From: Drosophila pseudoobscura | Taxonomy: Eukaryota > Arthropoda > Insecta > Diptera > Drosophilidae | Assembly: GCF_009870125.1 (NCBI RefSeq) | Contig: NC_046683.1 | Coordinates: forward strand, 42,547,869-42,611,868 | DNA length: 64,000 nucleotides | Direction: 5' to 3' | Part shown: positions 34,661 to 47,686 of the stretch, in pieces | Layout: each line of letters opens with the position of its first letter | How positions within the stretch are numbered: position 1 is the stretch's first letter | Translations under genes and position numbers: made by a program | Notes under the pieces: model-generated | Told to the model about the DNA's origin: nothing | The model's database searches: none | The model's input: the letters and a program-made list of their open reading frames with translations, nothing else

Positions 34661-37600
34661 TTTCTAGATTAGCGACAAAAAAGCCCCTATCAAACTAGGT
34701 CGTTGTCCGATTAATCCCGTAGTAAAATTCAATCGAAAGCGGAATGGAAAGATAGGGCCGTGGGCCGCAGCCCTTAATACCCTAAGTCAGGGTTTACTTT
34801 TATCAAAGACAAACAAATCCGACCCCCTCCTTGATTTTATTTAAACCAAGAAAGCAAACAACGAATCTTACAGAGCACTTGTTTGAGTAAGATAAATGCA
34901 AATATCCCGCAGACTCTTAGGCTAACGCCGACTCATTAGCAGAAGCACACGCTAGAGATAAGGACCACACCGAGTCGGGCTGTGAAAAGACTGCTGATAA
35001 GTGGCCAATGGAACGAAGGGCGCAGATAAAACGCCCGGGGCAGAGTTCAAAGAGCGGACAAATCATATGTCGTCGCATCATCAAACAAAATGAGCAGAAA
35101 ATTAGGAGGACCGACTACCAGGAACCTGATGTCGGAGTAGGTAATGGAAATGCTTTCATTTCTACTTCTACTTCTACTTCTACTTCCACTTTTCATTTGC
35201 TGCTTGCGTCATCGAATTCGTGGCCAGTGCGCTGGCTGATAAGCTGCCTTCGAGCCAAATAGATGAGCTGGTCGGTGACTGTGAGTCATCTCTGCTGCCG
35301 CAGCTTCGAACGTGACCTGACACTCTAGTGACAGTCCCGCAATCGGACAAGAGACTGGCTCCTTCTGAGTCCAGCGCCTCTATCAATTTTACGACTTCCT
35401 CTTGGCTTCAGTCGGTGCCTTCGCGGAGGGATATGGGAATGGGTATGGGCATGGGTATGGGTATGGGTATCTGTGGACCACCGGCTAGCTGCAATTAGTT
35501 TTATTTTCCAATTCGTAGATTTGTGGCTCGCATAAGTATCTTTATCTGAGTTAATTGATATTTATAGCTGAAACACGTTCTTCCACTTCGGTGTACGTTG
35601 CCTTCTTGGCTCTCAAGTGAAAATGTGAAAATACTCGTGGCCCTTGGTTTCATCTTCAGTTTATTGGCAACTGGAAATCATGGCCATTAGGTATGGCTTA
35701 TAGGTATATACTTTATTAGAGCATGCTGGAGAGATTTCTGGGGAAAGGTGACTCGATTGGGGAGGATGCCACACAATAACTGAAGATGTGTGAGGTCAAC
35801 GATAGAGTCACGTTTTGGGTTTATACAGAAACAAGATAAGACTTTTAAAATAGCTGAGACTGAGAACTCTCTGGAAAGGTGAATTCTAAAAGAACCGCAC
35901 GGTGAGTCATCAATCAGCCATCAGTTTCAATACAAAACGCAGCTACAGGAAGTCCAAAGGACCTTTCCCTTCGGCTTCCCCAGCCAGCTGTCTGCTTAAC
36001 GAAGTTATGGGCTATCATATTCCCCTCATATGTAAAATACAAGCATGCTTAAAACAACCATGAGGGAGCAGATTTGTTCAAAAAACACTCAAGAAACGTA
36101 TCGAGAATCATCAATACTTGGCCGTTGATTTATGAATGAGCCTTTTAATGGCAGGACATTTTTGTTATAGCATGACATCTCAAATGTTTGTTTCGGGGGC
36201 AGGAAGATAATAAATGAATTTGGAGTTTGTTCTTAAATGTAAATAAGTTTTGCTTCAGTTTTGGCCTTGTTGAATGGGCCGTGAGTTAGAGGATTAAGTA
36301 TCCAGAGGTGAGAAATTAAAAAAGGCTACCATTTTTGTTGATTCACTAGAACATTACATACTCAGATACCCAGCAGAGCCACAGGAACAGCAGCCACATC
36401 CACTTCCCAAATCCAGCTCCAAAAGGCCAGCAGCAGGCAGGATTCTGGGTAATCTCAAAGACGACTCTAACAAGACGGGCTCAGTGTGCGACTGCTCAGT
36501 TCTTGGAATAATTGAGAACCATAATTATGCTCACGCTTACTCTTGTTTCGACTCTGTGCATTGCAAAAACAAACAATGGATGGAAAAAAGGTTATGCCCA
36601 GGCAAAAGGCCAAGGATGTGGATGGATACAGAGGGGTGGGAGTGTGCAATAGATTAACAATAACGAGGTACGCAGCAGCACAAGAGTACCTAGAGAGAAG
36701 CAGAAGTGCTTTGTCCTTGGCAGAGAGATACTCGCACGTTGTCAATGTCGCTTGTCTGGTGCTGACAAATCACCACGACCATAGGATTTATCAATAGGCC
36801 AAGAACCTAAGAAGCAGGATGAGGTTTCGGTCCTTGCCCCTGATCGCTTGATTATTGAGCAGAACATGTCAATTTGCGGCCATAGATGCTGCTAGACACT
36901 TCCTTTTCCTTCTCGACAAAGTTGAACAAAAACTTCTAAATTCCAGCTGTGACTTTGTCTCAGGTCTCGGTCTCAGTCATTCCTCAGCCTTCCAGTCGAT
37001 TCATATATTCATAAATTTCCGCACAAGTCCAACAAAATCCGCAAGGTTGATTATGCTGTCAGATAAATCAATTTGTCGCCAGGCAAATAAATATTTTTAT
37101 TATTATACAAAAGTCCGGCTTAGGCTGAAAATGTTATGGCGTAATTTAGATTGATGACCCAAAGATATGGTCGCACACCGAGAACGACAAATTGAAAATG
37201 GCTTCAACGTAACTCAAAAAGAGAAAAGGTGGAATTTTATATTTTCGCAATCATTCGCCTTAGACTCTCCAGATGCTTGGCCATTTAAAGCCTTTAGGCT
37301 AATTTTATGACAAGTTCGTGACTGGAAACTATAGAGAGTCCCTATAGAGGGTTCCCAGGCCCGTCCCCTCTCCCAGGACCAACCTGTTTCCTGAATTCAC
37401 AATTCACAACTCGCGACCTCCCACGTGTTGCTCTTGAAAATTTTGTGCAGCGAGGCCAAATACAATTTTTACGTGCCCACGCGTCCCAGTCAACAATTTT
37501 ACAACAAAACAAAAGAAAAGGCAATCCCAAAAAATAAAAAGAAAAATTCGCTTTGACTCTGTTTTTCCTTTCAGAAAATTACCTTTAAAGCGTCATAAAA

Positions 37601-40600
37601 TGATTTTCGTGCAACGCAGCACTTGGATATTTTCGCGTCCCGCGTTTTATTGGCGTCGTTTACTCCCTTTAAACTGTGCCCATTCCGGACTCGTTGCTTC
37701 TCCCATGATGCTGGGGCCGGTGCCGGTGCTAATGGACTTGGAGCTCTTAGATAGCCCATCATCATCACATCCCCAGCATCAACATTTGGCATTTTTTTTG
37801 TTCTCTCACTCTCACTGGGTCAGCGACAAAAAAAAAACCAAATTAGATTTGTCTTCGTATTTTCAGAGAAATTTTTGGGTCGGGGGAAATATTGAAGGTA
37901 ACATTTTTGGGAGCTGGATAAGTTGTAATTACACATCAACTTTTTACTGAGATTTAAAGCGGAAACGAATGCGTCAAGAGAAAGACGTCAATTAGGCCAT
38001 CACATAGCATCACCCAAGATGTGATTCATCATAATTATGAAATCGCATTTCCATCATCTTTATCTAGAACAATGACTCTCCACAAATAAGACTATCATTT
38101 AACTAAAGTCCAGAGCAGATTTCGTCACCAAACGATAAGCCCAATGCTGACGAAATTTTCTGAATCATACTAGAGATCTAATTTGTGGAAGTATCTATTT
38201 CTAAGAGGCCACCTCGCTTATACTCTAAATGGTTGAGCGCTACTTCCTGAGTAACCAAACAATTTGTGTGTTATACACCTATTTTATGTATCCTTAGGGC
38301 TCTCTCTCTATCTCTCTTTCTCGTGTAATCCACACCAAAATGTACTTAAGACTACACTCTCACTTGTATCCTTGAGATAAGAGGAATGCAAGATGGAAAT
38401 TTGAGCAATCTGTTTACATAAAAGATCCCGGGCAACTATATCCCTCTTCCTTTTCTTTCTTATACAACATGATGCCAACGACGACTAAAAGGTATCTGGT
38501 ATCTCACATATAAGTACATCTTTTCTGCCTTTGTTGTTGTACATTTGCGGTTTTTGCTTATTTTCGAGGAATTTGTTGAAAATCTCTTAGCCAAAGCATG
38601 TGTGGATTGTGGATTGTGGAATAACTCGCATGTTTTCCCACTTCAGCAGACGTTTCCTCTAGTAAAACAACAGCAAGATCCTTTCCTTCTCAAACCAATT
38701 TGCTGAGAAAATAAGAATTAAATGAACTGAAAAAACTAAGTCCCTCAGACTGTGGTGGAGGCGTGAAGTATCTCAAGTGTCTGACGAGAGAGCGACTGTC
38801 GAATCGTTTTCAACGCTTTTTAATACGAATTTACCAATAAAGTCGGGCCAGGTTTTCTATCTGCCTTTTTTTTTGCTTAAGCCATCGTCAAACCTTACCA
38901 TAAAGCGGCAGGATTGTGCAAATGGAGGTGTCGTCAGAGCGACAGTCTGAGCGGTAGACCAAGTAAAAGTGTGCATGGGATTAGTTAAGTGCTGAATTCC
39001 AAAGAAAAACATATATGTAACATGGACTATTATCAAATCGGCTTAAGTGTTTTTACTTAGAATCCCCATCCTAAAGTAAACTATTTAAAAAATAAAAACC
39101 TCCTGTCCAAAGCTGGTGTCTCGATTAATCCTGACCTTTATGATATTCCATTTTAAACAGAGACGCGATACGATGTCTAATAGTTTATACATATATATGT
39201 ATGTACATATATTTCGATCAGAAGTTGGCAAGTAAATATACATTACATGAAAATCGTAGGATAGCAACGCTCGATCTTCAAGGGTATTGCAAGAGTCGAG
39301 ACTCCCAAAGCCGGTCTTGCTTTCTGGATATTTTGAAATTACGGTGGCGTACGCGGATTGCTCTTAACCCGACTCAGAAACAGAGACAGAAACAGAGACA
39401 TTTCGGAGTCCCAGTTAATTTGTTTTATGTTTTTTTTTGTTCATGCCACGTAACTGGGTTACTGGTGTCAATCGGTCGCAAGTGTCGCCTCTACAACTGT
39501 TGCTCATTTCGCTGCTGTGGTAGTGTTCTGTAATTGTCAACTTAATTATGTCGCAATTTCTTTGAAGTTCTTTTTTGCCGTTTTCGAAAATGCAAAGTAG
39601 ACAGCAGGTGGCAGAGACATGGCCATGCCACATTGCTGTGCCTTTGTCCATTTGAAATTGCGCTTAATTCAATTTTTATGCCAGCTCGGAGCTCGCAGCT
39701 CGCAGTGCCCCTCCCACTCCTGACCCCGGGCTCTCCTACACTTGCTCTTTTAGTAGTAGATGCAGTGTCGTTGTCACTCGTTTAATTGGATTTGGACCCA
39801 CTGCCTTTGGTATGGCTTTGTCTCTTGCTACAGTGTCACCGTCCCCCCGCCCGCTTCGAGCCGTGGCCTTGCTTCAGGCACTTTTGTCGCGATTCGCGAT
39901 TCGCTGTAGCTAAAAAGCTAAAGCGCATTACAAATTGGTTCTGTTAGTGGCCTAATTGAATTGCTGCAGAAGTGCAATACGTTCGCGCAAATCCATGCAT
40001 ACATTTCTATGAGGGACGATAGAAATATTATCTATCTAAAAATAGATGATTTTATCGCGGGAAAACTTATTACAATCACACCTGTGCATTATTTTCTGGC
40101 TATCCAATCGAGTGCCTAACTTAGTTCCAGCTAATTCAATGCCCTTCCAATGAGCCAGTAACTGATCTATCCCTATCCAAAGAGAAAGATCGATCGAGAG
40201 AGGGTGGAGAGAGTGACATACAAGATTTTAAATCGCTAATCCCAACCAGTCTTAAACCAAATGCGTTGTAATGCCACTTTCGCTGGTCGGGGCCCTAGGC
40301 CCAACCCCAAATACATGTCCCACGGGCCCACCTCCTCTCTTGTCAGACTTTTGTTTGCAACGTTGACGAGGCAAAGAGGAAAAGAGGAAAAGAAATGTCA
40401 ACACGAAAAACCAACCCATGGCACCAACCAGTTTGAGCTCTGATTGACACAAAGCACAGCGGTAATAGGACTTTTTTCTTCTTTGTAGCACTCGAAAATT
40501 AATGCTCTTATCAGTGGAAATCGATCAGAGGTGGAAGGAGGTCCCAATGAATGCAGGTGATTGTTGGTTGCTTGTGTGGAAATAATTAACGTGTACGTAG

Positions 40601-42730
40601 ACTTTCGATTTTGGGAGCCGCACAATGATAACCAAATCGAAATCTACGAGAAAGGGAAATAATATAAACGAAGAAATAAGGTTACATTACAATCCAAAAC
40701 ATGTGTAATGCCAATAATGAGAAGGGCTACACGTCCCAGACGTGGACGGAGCTCGAGACAGAGATAGTGCATTGATGAATTGCCACAACCAGATCAATTC
40801 CCTAAATACCCTGCACATCATATATACATACCTACATACATATAACACAACGTGCCTGATAAGAGTACTCCGATACGGAGAAATCGAGGTTTCCCAACCC
40901 TTTAGGGGGGTATCGTGACTAATTTGTTTATTTACCGATGATTGACTTGAAAGCTCAAAAAACCAATTGGGGTCACTGGATTTTGGCCAGAATAAAAACC
41001 GGAGGAAATTTCGTCTGATAGCCGAGTGCACGATTAAGAAAATTGAGTTAATATCGCGGTTAATATCGCGTGGAGTGTCTGCCCCAGCCGTAGGCACTCT
41101 CAAAGAATATTTCTTTCCGATTTTTTCAACAGTTTGTATGCTAATTTAAATAACTAATTTTAACACGTGGGAATCTTGAAGCGAAACTTGTTTTGCTCAC
41201 TTAGGTTCAACGACTGGCAGTAAATTAGCGGCATTGCTTGATCAATGATCATGATCAATCAGAATTCGTTTAATTTCAAAATTAATAGAACTGTGCCTAG
41301 CAGATACATACGACTAGTCTTGTTTTTTCAGATTCAGATCTACATATACTCGTATGTCGCTTTGTGCCATTTAGTTTATTGCTTCATTTAACTCTCCGTC
41401 TCTTGAATGTATATAGAAATCCCACCTGCGCTTGATGAGTGCATGTACATATGTATGTATGTACCTAGATACGTATCTGGCATTTAGAATGTATCTAGCG
41501 AATGCTATTATTGTTGCTCGACCATTTCTTTAGTTTCAATGCCAAATCAAGGGGCCAGCTCTATAATTAATATCAGATCTCGAGGGGGAACAACTTGTTG
41601 CTGTCAGCATAAGCTATCAATAAATCGTACCAGCTAATTAATATCGATCAGGCGATCTGGGTATATTAAATGCAAATTATCGGATTCCGCATTCTAGATG
41701 CGAGTATTCCACTAGACTAATTAAATGTCTTAATCCAGAGCATGCGATCACGAACTAAAAATGGGTCAACAATTGTATTTCACAAATCCATGCCCACGTA
41801 TCGGGTTACCTCGAGGGTTCCCATTGCAAGGGGCATGGTACCAACTTTGAAGCCCCTCAAAGCAGGTTAACTATGTTGTGAATGTCGAACAAATTTATGC
41901 TTGAGTGCTAATAATGTTCAATCAATTGTTGCATTGAAAACCTTTGGAGCGATAAACCAACAAAAAAAACCAAACTTTGACAGCCGCGGATGAGAAAAGG
42001 GTACGAAGACGACAACGTAGACGACAATAAAATAAAAAATAACATCATAAGTACCATATAGATATTGGTAGGGGAGTCAGAGGCAGCGTCAGAGCCAGAG
42101 CCAGAGGCAGAGGCAGTCTACCAGGAAGCCGCCCGGCCAAGCGCAACGAACTTGACGCTAAAACGCGCCCAAGATAATCAGACAGAAAAACCATAAACAA
42201 ATAAAGTAAAATCCAAGTAACGACAACATCGGAAGGTGGACAACTTTGGAGTGCGCTCCGAGAACCGAGCTCTTCGTGTGATTGTGGGATTGTGCGACTG
42301 TGTGTATCTGTGTATGGAGTGATGGGCATATAAACATTACAGCTGCGGTTCATTGACATTGAATTGGTGGGTCTGACAGTGGAGTGCAGTTGGGAGCCGT
42401 AGGATAACTGGAGGAAGGTTTAGCTTGGCTTAACTTGAGAGCCAAAGTTCTGGGCCCGCTTAAGTCTCGGTTTTGTCTAGCTCTATGCACAACTGCGTTT
42501 TTAATTGTGCATGGAATAAAAGGCGCACTCAACGATGCACTTAATGCCGGGTAGAGCGACGAGGACAGCCAGAGACATCATGGGGCAGACAGACAGAGAC
42601 GGGACAGACAGAGCTACTTTCCTTAACATAAGAATATGAAAGGGATAGCTTGCATACTGGCATCACGCGTAATTTCTACGAATTCACAAAAAACAATAGG
42701 ACCAAAGACAATGCTCTTGCTCTGCAGCGG

Positions 42731-42808
42731 AGTCAGAGGCGAAGTCAGAGTCGAAGTCAGAGTGGAAGTCAGCGGAGAAGTCAGAGGCGAAGTCAGAGAC
42801 GAAGTCGC
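42731..42808. repeat. 12-bp GAAGTCAGAGGC-type tandem array
   Basis: About six to seven copies of a 12-bp unit built on GAAGTCAGAG with variable last bases. It looks like an expanded pair of hexamers rather than a simple microsatellite. Confidence 0.85.
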
Positions 42809-43205
42809 TGGCAATGTTGTGTAGGCCTACCCGGAACCTTGAGGGTTGCATGACCTATATCACAGATTAGAGGACTGCGAAGGCAGCACGACTCCAGCAT
42901 GAAGAACCTCTTACTTTCCCATGGCATCGGCACGTCTCCGACTCCTGCGCTGTTTCGCTGCTGGTCTCAGTCTCGGTCCATTTGACAAATGTTTCACATC
43001 ACTACCACTACCCCCCGACAACTGCAGCAATTACCTGGCCCAGCAGTCGTTCTTCCCCTGTTGCTTTTGACGATTCGCCCCTCAGCCCTTGGCTGCCTCG
43101 CAGTTGGTTGTCAGTGCGCCTTGCTGAGCTTCAAAACTGAGAGAGAAGAAGGGAAAAGGAGCCGAGCCGGGCCCCGGCTGTGTGAGAGCAGAACAAGTGC
43201 TTCTT

Positions 43206-43238
<33 letters not shown>

Positions 43239-43239
43239 T
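43206..43239. repeat. GTTGCC hexanucleotide array
   Basis: Five uninterrupted GTTGCC units. The same word appears in the comm intron just before the GTT run. Confidence 0.85.
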
Positions 43240-44011
43240 CTGTTGCCTGGCAGGATGTCATGAAGTTAAGGCCCACGGGTGGCTCTGGCATGCGATTCCA
43301 TATGGATTCGAGGAATCGGATAGCGAGACTGATGATTCCGATACCCAAGATTCTGCTGCTGATTACTCAATTAGAGCAATGTGAGAAAGCCATTATCTGT
43401 TGTAATTACATGGAAATTGGTTGACAGTGTGAAAAAACGTAGTTCAAAAGGCTTCCAGCACAATTAGGGGCTGAATTTAGAGCTGGCAGTGGACGTTTTA
43501 TAGCTATGTTAAGTAAGAAAACCTATGTACATCTGAGATGGTATTGGTATTGGGGTTTCTCCTTTAGGTATATCCTCTAAAATTACAACTTAAAGTACCT
43601 ACATATTTATGGTTGTATGTGAATATATCACCAATATATCAAAGACAAAGCTAATTTCGAACAGCTTCTAGCAAATGTCAGTCCCTACAATCAATAATGC
43701 ACTTACGAAACGCTAAAGCCTACTGGGGATGGGAATTAAAATACTATGCTCAAGATTAAATAAAATCCGATTAATTACGGTCAGAAGGTTGACATCGGCG
43801 AGCGAAACGAATGCCCGACTGGTGACTGGTGACTGGTGCGGTGGCATTATGCAAAGGAATCCGAGTCAGAGGTCGGTAAACTATAAAAAAAGCTTTATCG
43901 GCATCAGAGGAATATCCATATTCAAAGGGAGGTTACAACAAATCAAAGATTAAAATATCCGATCTGACCGTGGACTCATTAATTTAACTTTTGATGATGT
44001 TGTTGATGCTG

Positions 44012-44013
<2 letters not shown>

Positions 44014-44051
<38 letters not shown>
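44014..44051. repeat. GCT (CAG/CTG) trinucleotide tract
   Basis: About twelve to thirteen perfect GCT units, the longest pure trinucleotide tract in the window, flanked by GATGCT variants. It lies in non-coding DNA and is a good polymorphic marker. Confidence 0.9.
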
Positions 44052-45379
44052 ACGGGAGACCGCAGGGCGCAGATCGAGAAAAATGGAAGGAGCGAGCGGG
44101 CGGCAGTGGTCGGCATTGAAGGAACAAGCCGCATTGTGGCGAAATGCATCATTAGGGGTTTATATTAAAGACAGTCGGCCGGCCTACAATCCGTAAAGAA
44201 GGCGACACAAAGACAAACATACAATAATGAACAGGAAGATGTGTTTACGAATGCCTCGGAAGTGCCCTGCCCAGATTGACGCGGTACTAGAAGATACCCA
44301 TTACCCGGGTCCCAGGGTACAATCGTTAATTAAATTGTAGCTGTTTCTCACGGGCCGTGAGCTGCATACCTGGAGTAAAATAGCATCGAAATTGCCAATA
44401 TTGGTATGGAATGGAATACTTCACCCATAGGGGTTAGCCGCAGTGGCCGAAGAAGACTGCAAATAGTTCAATTTCCAATAAATAAACTGCGAGTACGTCA
44501 TCATCAGCGAACAGTCTCAAAATGGAGCGAGACGAGAGCACCGCCAGGCATTTTCTAATCTCTTTTGAGTCCCTCCCTTTGTCTTTTGTCTCCGACAAGC
44601 CTACAGCGGAGATTCCACTGCGGTTTTTGCCGATTCATTTCCTCGGGCAGATTAGCTGATCATGATAAGGAATGTTCTTTTTTAGGATCTTCTGTGAGCT
44701 CAGGAAAGACTCAAACTCTGATGCAGCGAAAAGACAACCCTCCATAAATTGAAATTAAGATGATTTATTTTCCAAACTACGTATTCCCCTATGATCTTAT
44801 CTAACATATATCTTCTGCCTGTTCTAATGTGGGCTAATCGCAGATACCCAGAGACCCATACATAGGTGGTGCGATCTTGGATCTAAGCAATCCCCATGCC
44901 AGCCACATCCGTTAGTCCCAACTTAAACTCTGATACGTACATTCATATGTACATATGACTGCAAAAAAGTGATCTACCAAACAAACAGGTGAGCTGATCA
45001 TCGTGTCGCCCACAAATATGCTGCCAGAAATAAGATATCTGCACGTAACTGTAATTTAAAACCATGCCACGACGAAAGAAAGGAATAAAAGGGCAAAGAA
45101 GAACAAGAGAATCGGTTTGGCATGGCTGGGTCCGGCCCATGGGCCCCTCGGGCGGGGTACAACCAACAAAAACAGAGCCACAAAACCTACATTATCCTCC
45201 AACACTAATTTTTCTTCCCCCCGCCCCCCGTCGAACAATACAAGAAGAACTGTAAAGGGAGATATGTCATTTGCCGGGCTGCAAGACGGAACGAAACGAA
45301 GCCCAAAGAGAAATAAAGATCGATGCGATGCTTCAGCAGGCACAGTTCCACAGTTCTGCTCGGGCCTCTCTACCCGATC

Positions 45380-45605
45380 CCTGCCCTCTCCGCTCTCTCT
45401 CTCGGGCAACATGTGCGCCGCCGCTTTGTAACGCCAATTATGGGACCATAATTCGAAGCCATTGTCTGTGTGCACAAAAGACTAACGCAGGCCGATTTCT
45501 CTCTCAGAGAGAAATGCGAAGATCGTTCTCCGCCAGCTCAGAGTGCCTCTTTCCCAGTGGTGCGTAAAGCCAGAGAGAGAGGCAGAGAGCAAGAGAGCGG
45601 AATGG
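45380..45605 (+). promoter_or_regulatory. GAGA-rich region upstream of comm2
   Basis: Dense CTCTC/GAGAG words lie 100-325 bp upstream of the inferred comm2 start: about 45386-45407, a 9-bp-arm palindrome TTTCTCTCTCAGAGAGAAA at 45496-45514, and GAGAGAGAGGCAGAGAGC at about 45572-45590. Such clusters are typical binding sites of GAGA factor (Trl) at developmental, paused promoters. Binding itself is inferred. Confidence 0.5.
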
Positions 45606-45702
45606 AAATTGGAAGCCAACCGCTCTCAACTTCTCTCTTGACTGGAATTCCAGCGAGCGCTAGCTTGGCCGGCACTGCTGCTCTGTTTGAACGGCGCACG
45701 AA

Positions 45703-45738
45703 TCAGTTTTTTTTTCGACGCAGCGCCTGCCGGACGTG
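45703..45738 (+). promoter_or_regulatory. comm2 core promoter: Inr plus DPE
   Basis: TCAGTT at 45703-45708 matches the Drosophila initiator TCAKTY exactly, putting +1 at A45705. GGACGTG at 45732-45738 matches the downstream promoter element RGWCGTG exactly, starting at +28 as required. No TATA box lies at -30. The leader to the comm2 ATG would be 180 nt. Inr-DPE spacing is strict in flies, so agreement at both positions is strong evidence. Confidence 0.75.
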
Positions 45739-45884
45739 AGCGTGCGGTTGAGCAAGATTCAGAACGATTATTCTCGTACCAACAAGAAGATACTGATACA
45801 GTGAAAGTGTGCCGAGCCGCCGGAGACACAAAACACTCTACCCTAGCGCCTTCTTGAATAATTCCTGTAGTATAAAAGTAGAAC

Positions 45885-47686
45885 ATGGAGGGCCTGCCAC
45901 GCGCATTAAACTACGAACTGTCGCATGACTTACATTTCGATCACTACGCTGGTGAGGCAGCTCAGCAGATTCTTAACAGCGGCAAACACTCGTCCGCGGC
46001 CGAGGCCTCAACACCCACGATCACCACTCTGGACGCGCTGGCCAATAGTGACTTCCTGAAGCAGATTGGTGCTACGATTCTTAACTCCATCCAGCTGAAG
46101 CACCATCACCAGTTCAGCGAAGCTGCTGCCTCTCCGCGAAACGCCACTGAAGCGATCATGGACTTTGACTTGGCCAACCATGTGATCCTGGACGGAAGCA
46201 GTGTGGATCAGCTGCAGCAGCAGCTGGAGTACGACAAGTTCATGAACGAGGTGTGGATCGGTATCGTGTTCACACTGATCCTCATCTCGTTGGTCTTCTG
46301 CATCTGCTCGTGCTTCCTTTACCACCAGTTTCGGACCTGGAAACGCAACTGTAAGTATTCCTCAAGGAGATCATTGCTCCGTTCTGCAGTGCTGATACCG
46401 ATTCATTCGAATCTTATCGACCCGAATTGTGTGATCTCTGATTAGCCATAGCCGGACAAAGTAAACAAAATTAGTAAACATTTATAATCGTATTTAGAGC
46501 CAAATGTGCTAAATGAAAGGCAGCAAAAAATTTTTCTAGTGCTGGTACCTATAAAATATTTAATGGACGAGACCGTATTACCCAAAATGGAACCTGACCT
46601 CAACGCTCGTAAAAGAAATATTCCATTAGAATCCATCCCGATAGGGCAGACGGTTTTGTTTTGATTGTTTTTTAAGTGCTTCTAAGCCTGCGCACTTTAT
46701 AGGTCAAGTCAAAGGTTTCGTGTACACTACGTACGTACGTATCTATTTATAACATGTTTCTCATTGCAAAGCATGACGATTGTGTCAACTTACGGAATTT
46801 CGAACACTCTACAGACTTCCTCTTCAACGTTTCCATAATAGGTTTGTTTTTCTTTGCCATCCGTTTGGCCAAACCTTGAGAGATGTAAAGCCCAGAAAAT
46901 AGCCAACAATAAAGTGCTTCAGTTTGCTAAAAAAAAATTCAACCACGAACTCAATTTGAATTTTGTGTCAATGTTCTTAGTTCCAGACAGAATTCAGCAG
47001 AGCAATCAAATTATTTAGGAAACTAGGTCGAGGTGTATAAAAGTACACACTTTCCCCTACCATTTCCATGCAACACTAATAACCATTTGTTTCTTTCATT
47101 TCTAGATCGCAACAATGCGAATAATTCCACACAGTGCACAATTGTTGATATTGAGGCATTGAAGCTGCATCCGGATTCAGACGATCCTGTGCCGGAATAT
47201 ACCTTGGTATCGGGCTTGCCCAGCTACGAAGCGGCTCTGGAGCTGTTGCACAAAGCACCCAAAACATCGTGCCTGATTGTCTATCCGAGCGTGTTTAACG
47301 TATTCAATAAGCACGAACGAGATAGCTCCGACTCAACAGCAACATCCGCAGCAATAACAGCCCAACAAACAGCAAGAACTGAAAGCGGACCAGCTGGAAG
47401 TGTGGCAGCGCCACAGACACCTCCGTTATGTGAGGTAACAATGCCCCTGCTTCCACCCAGCAACACTCCAGCAGCAGCGCCGATGGAAGCATCAACAATA
47501 GCACCGGCAATAGGCACGCCCACGCCCACGCCCACGCCTACGTATGAAGCGATTAAGCCGAACTTTGTGATGATGCCCGTTGTGCCCAGCTATGCGGAGG
47601 TATTTGGCAGCTCCTGTCACACCATCGATGAAAAGAAGAAATCTAAGACAAAAGACAGCCAGTGTAAAGACGACTTGAAGCGATGA
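45885..47686 (+). CDS. comm2: Commissureless 2 (Comm2), 348 aa
   Basis: Two coding exons, 45885-46350 and 47106-47686, joined in phase 1 exactly as in comm, around a 755 bp intron. The protein starts [13 protein letters not shown], has one transmembrane helix at about 124-146 opening with WIGIV (WIGVV in Comm), and then the shared FRTWK juxtamembrane stretch. The cytoplasmic part has VPEY (184-187), LPSY (193-196), VYPS (214-217), a low-complexity Ala/Thr/Pro region with PTPTPT, a late VPSY (315-318) and a Lys-rich end. Family members regulate Robo receptor trafficking and midline crossing through Nedd4 binding. Compared with Comm, the first PY motif has Val-Pro-Glu instead of Pro-Pro-Cys, while LPSY is kept. 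A GAGA-rich region and an Inr+DPE promoter precede the gene. Assignment as comm2 rather than comm3 rests on overall resemblance and position next to comm. Confidence 0.86.
46351..47105 (+). other. comm2 intron (755 bp)
   Basis: GTAAGT donor and TTTCTAG acceptor. It is AT-rich, with no coding frame or array of note; a TATAAAA word at about 47037 lies inside it and has no associated transcript evidence. Confidence 0.85.

Larger units (their letters stand above)
34661..45300. other. Gene-poor region between the TMBIM-like genes and comm2
   Basis: More than 10 kb without a coding frame I can support. It contains hexamer arrays (TTCTAC at about 35160-35188, ATGGGT at about 35432-35472), a 12-bp array at 42731-42808, GTTGCC at 43206-43239 and a GCT tract at 44014-44051. 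It is the natural place for comm2 regulatory DNA, but no specific element was identified. Confidence 0.55.

Noticed and set aside
45871..45878. TATAAAAG just upstream of the comm2 ATG
   Set aside because: It is only 14 bp before the start codon, so it cannot place a start site upstream of the ATG; the Inr+DPE at 45703-45738 explains the promoter better.
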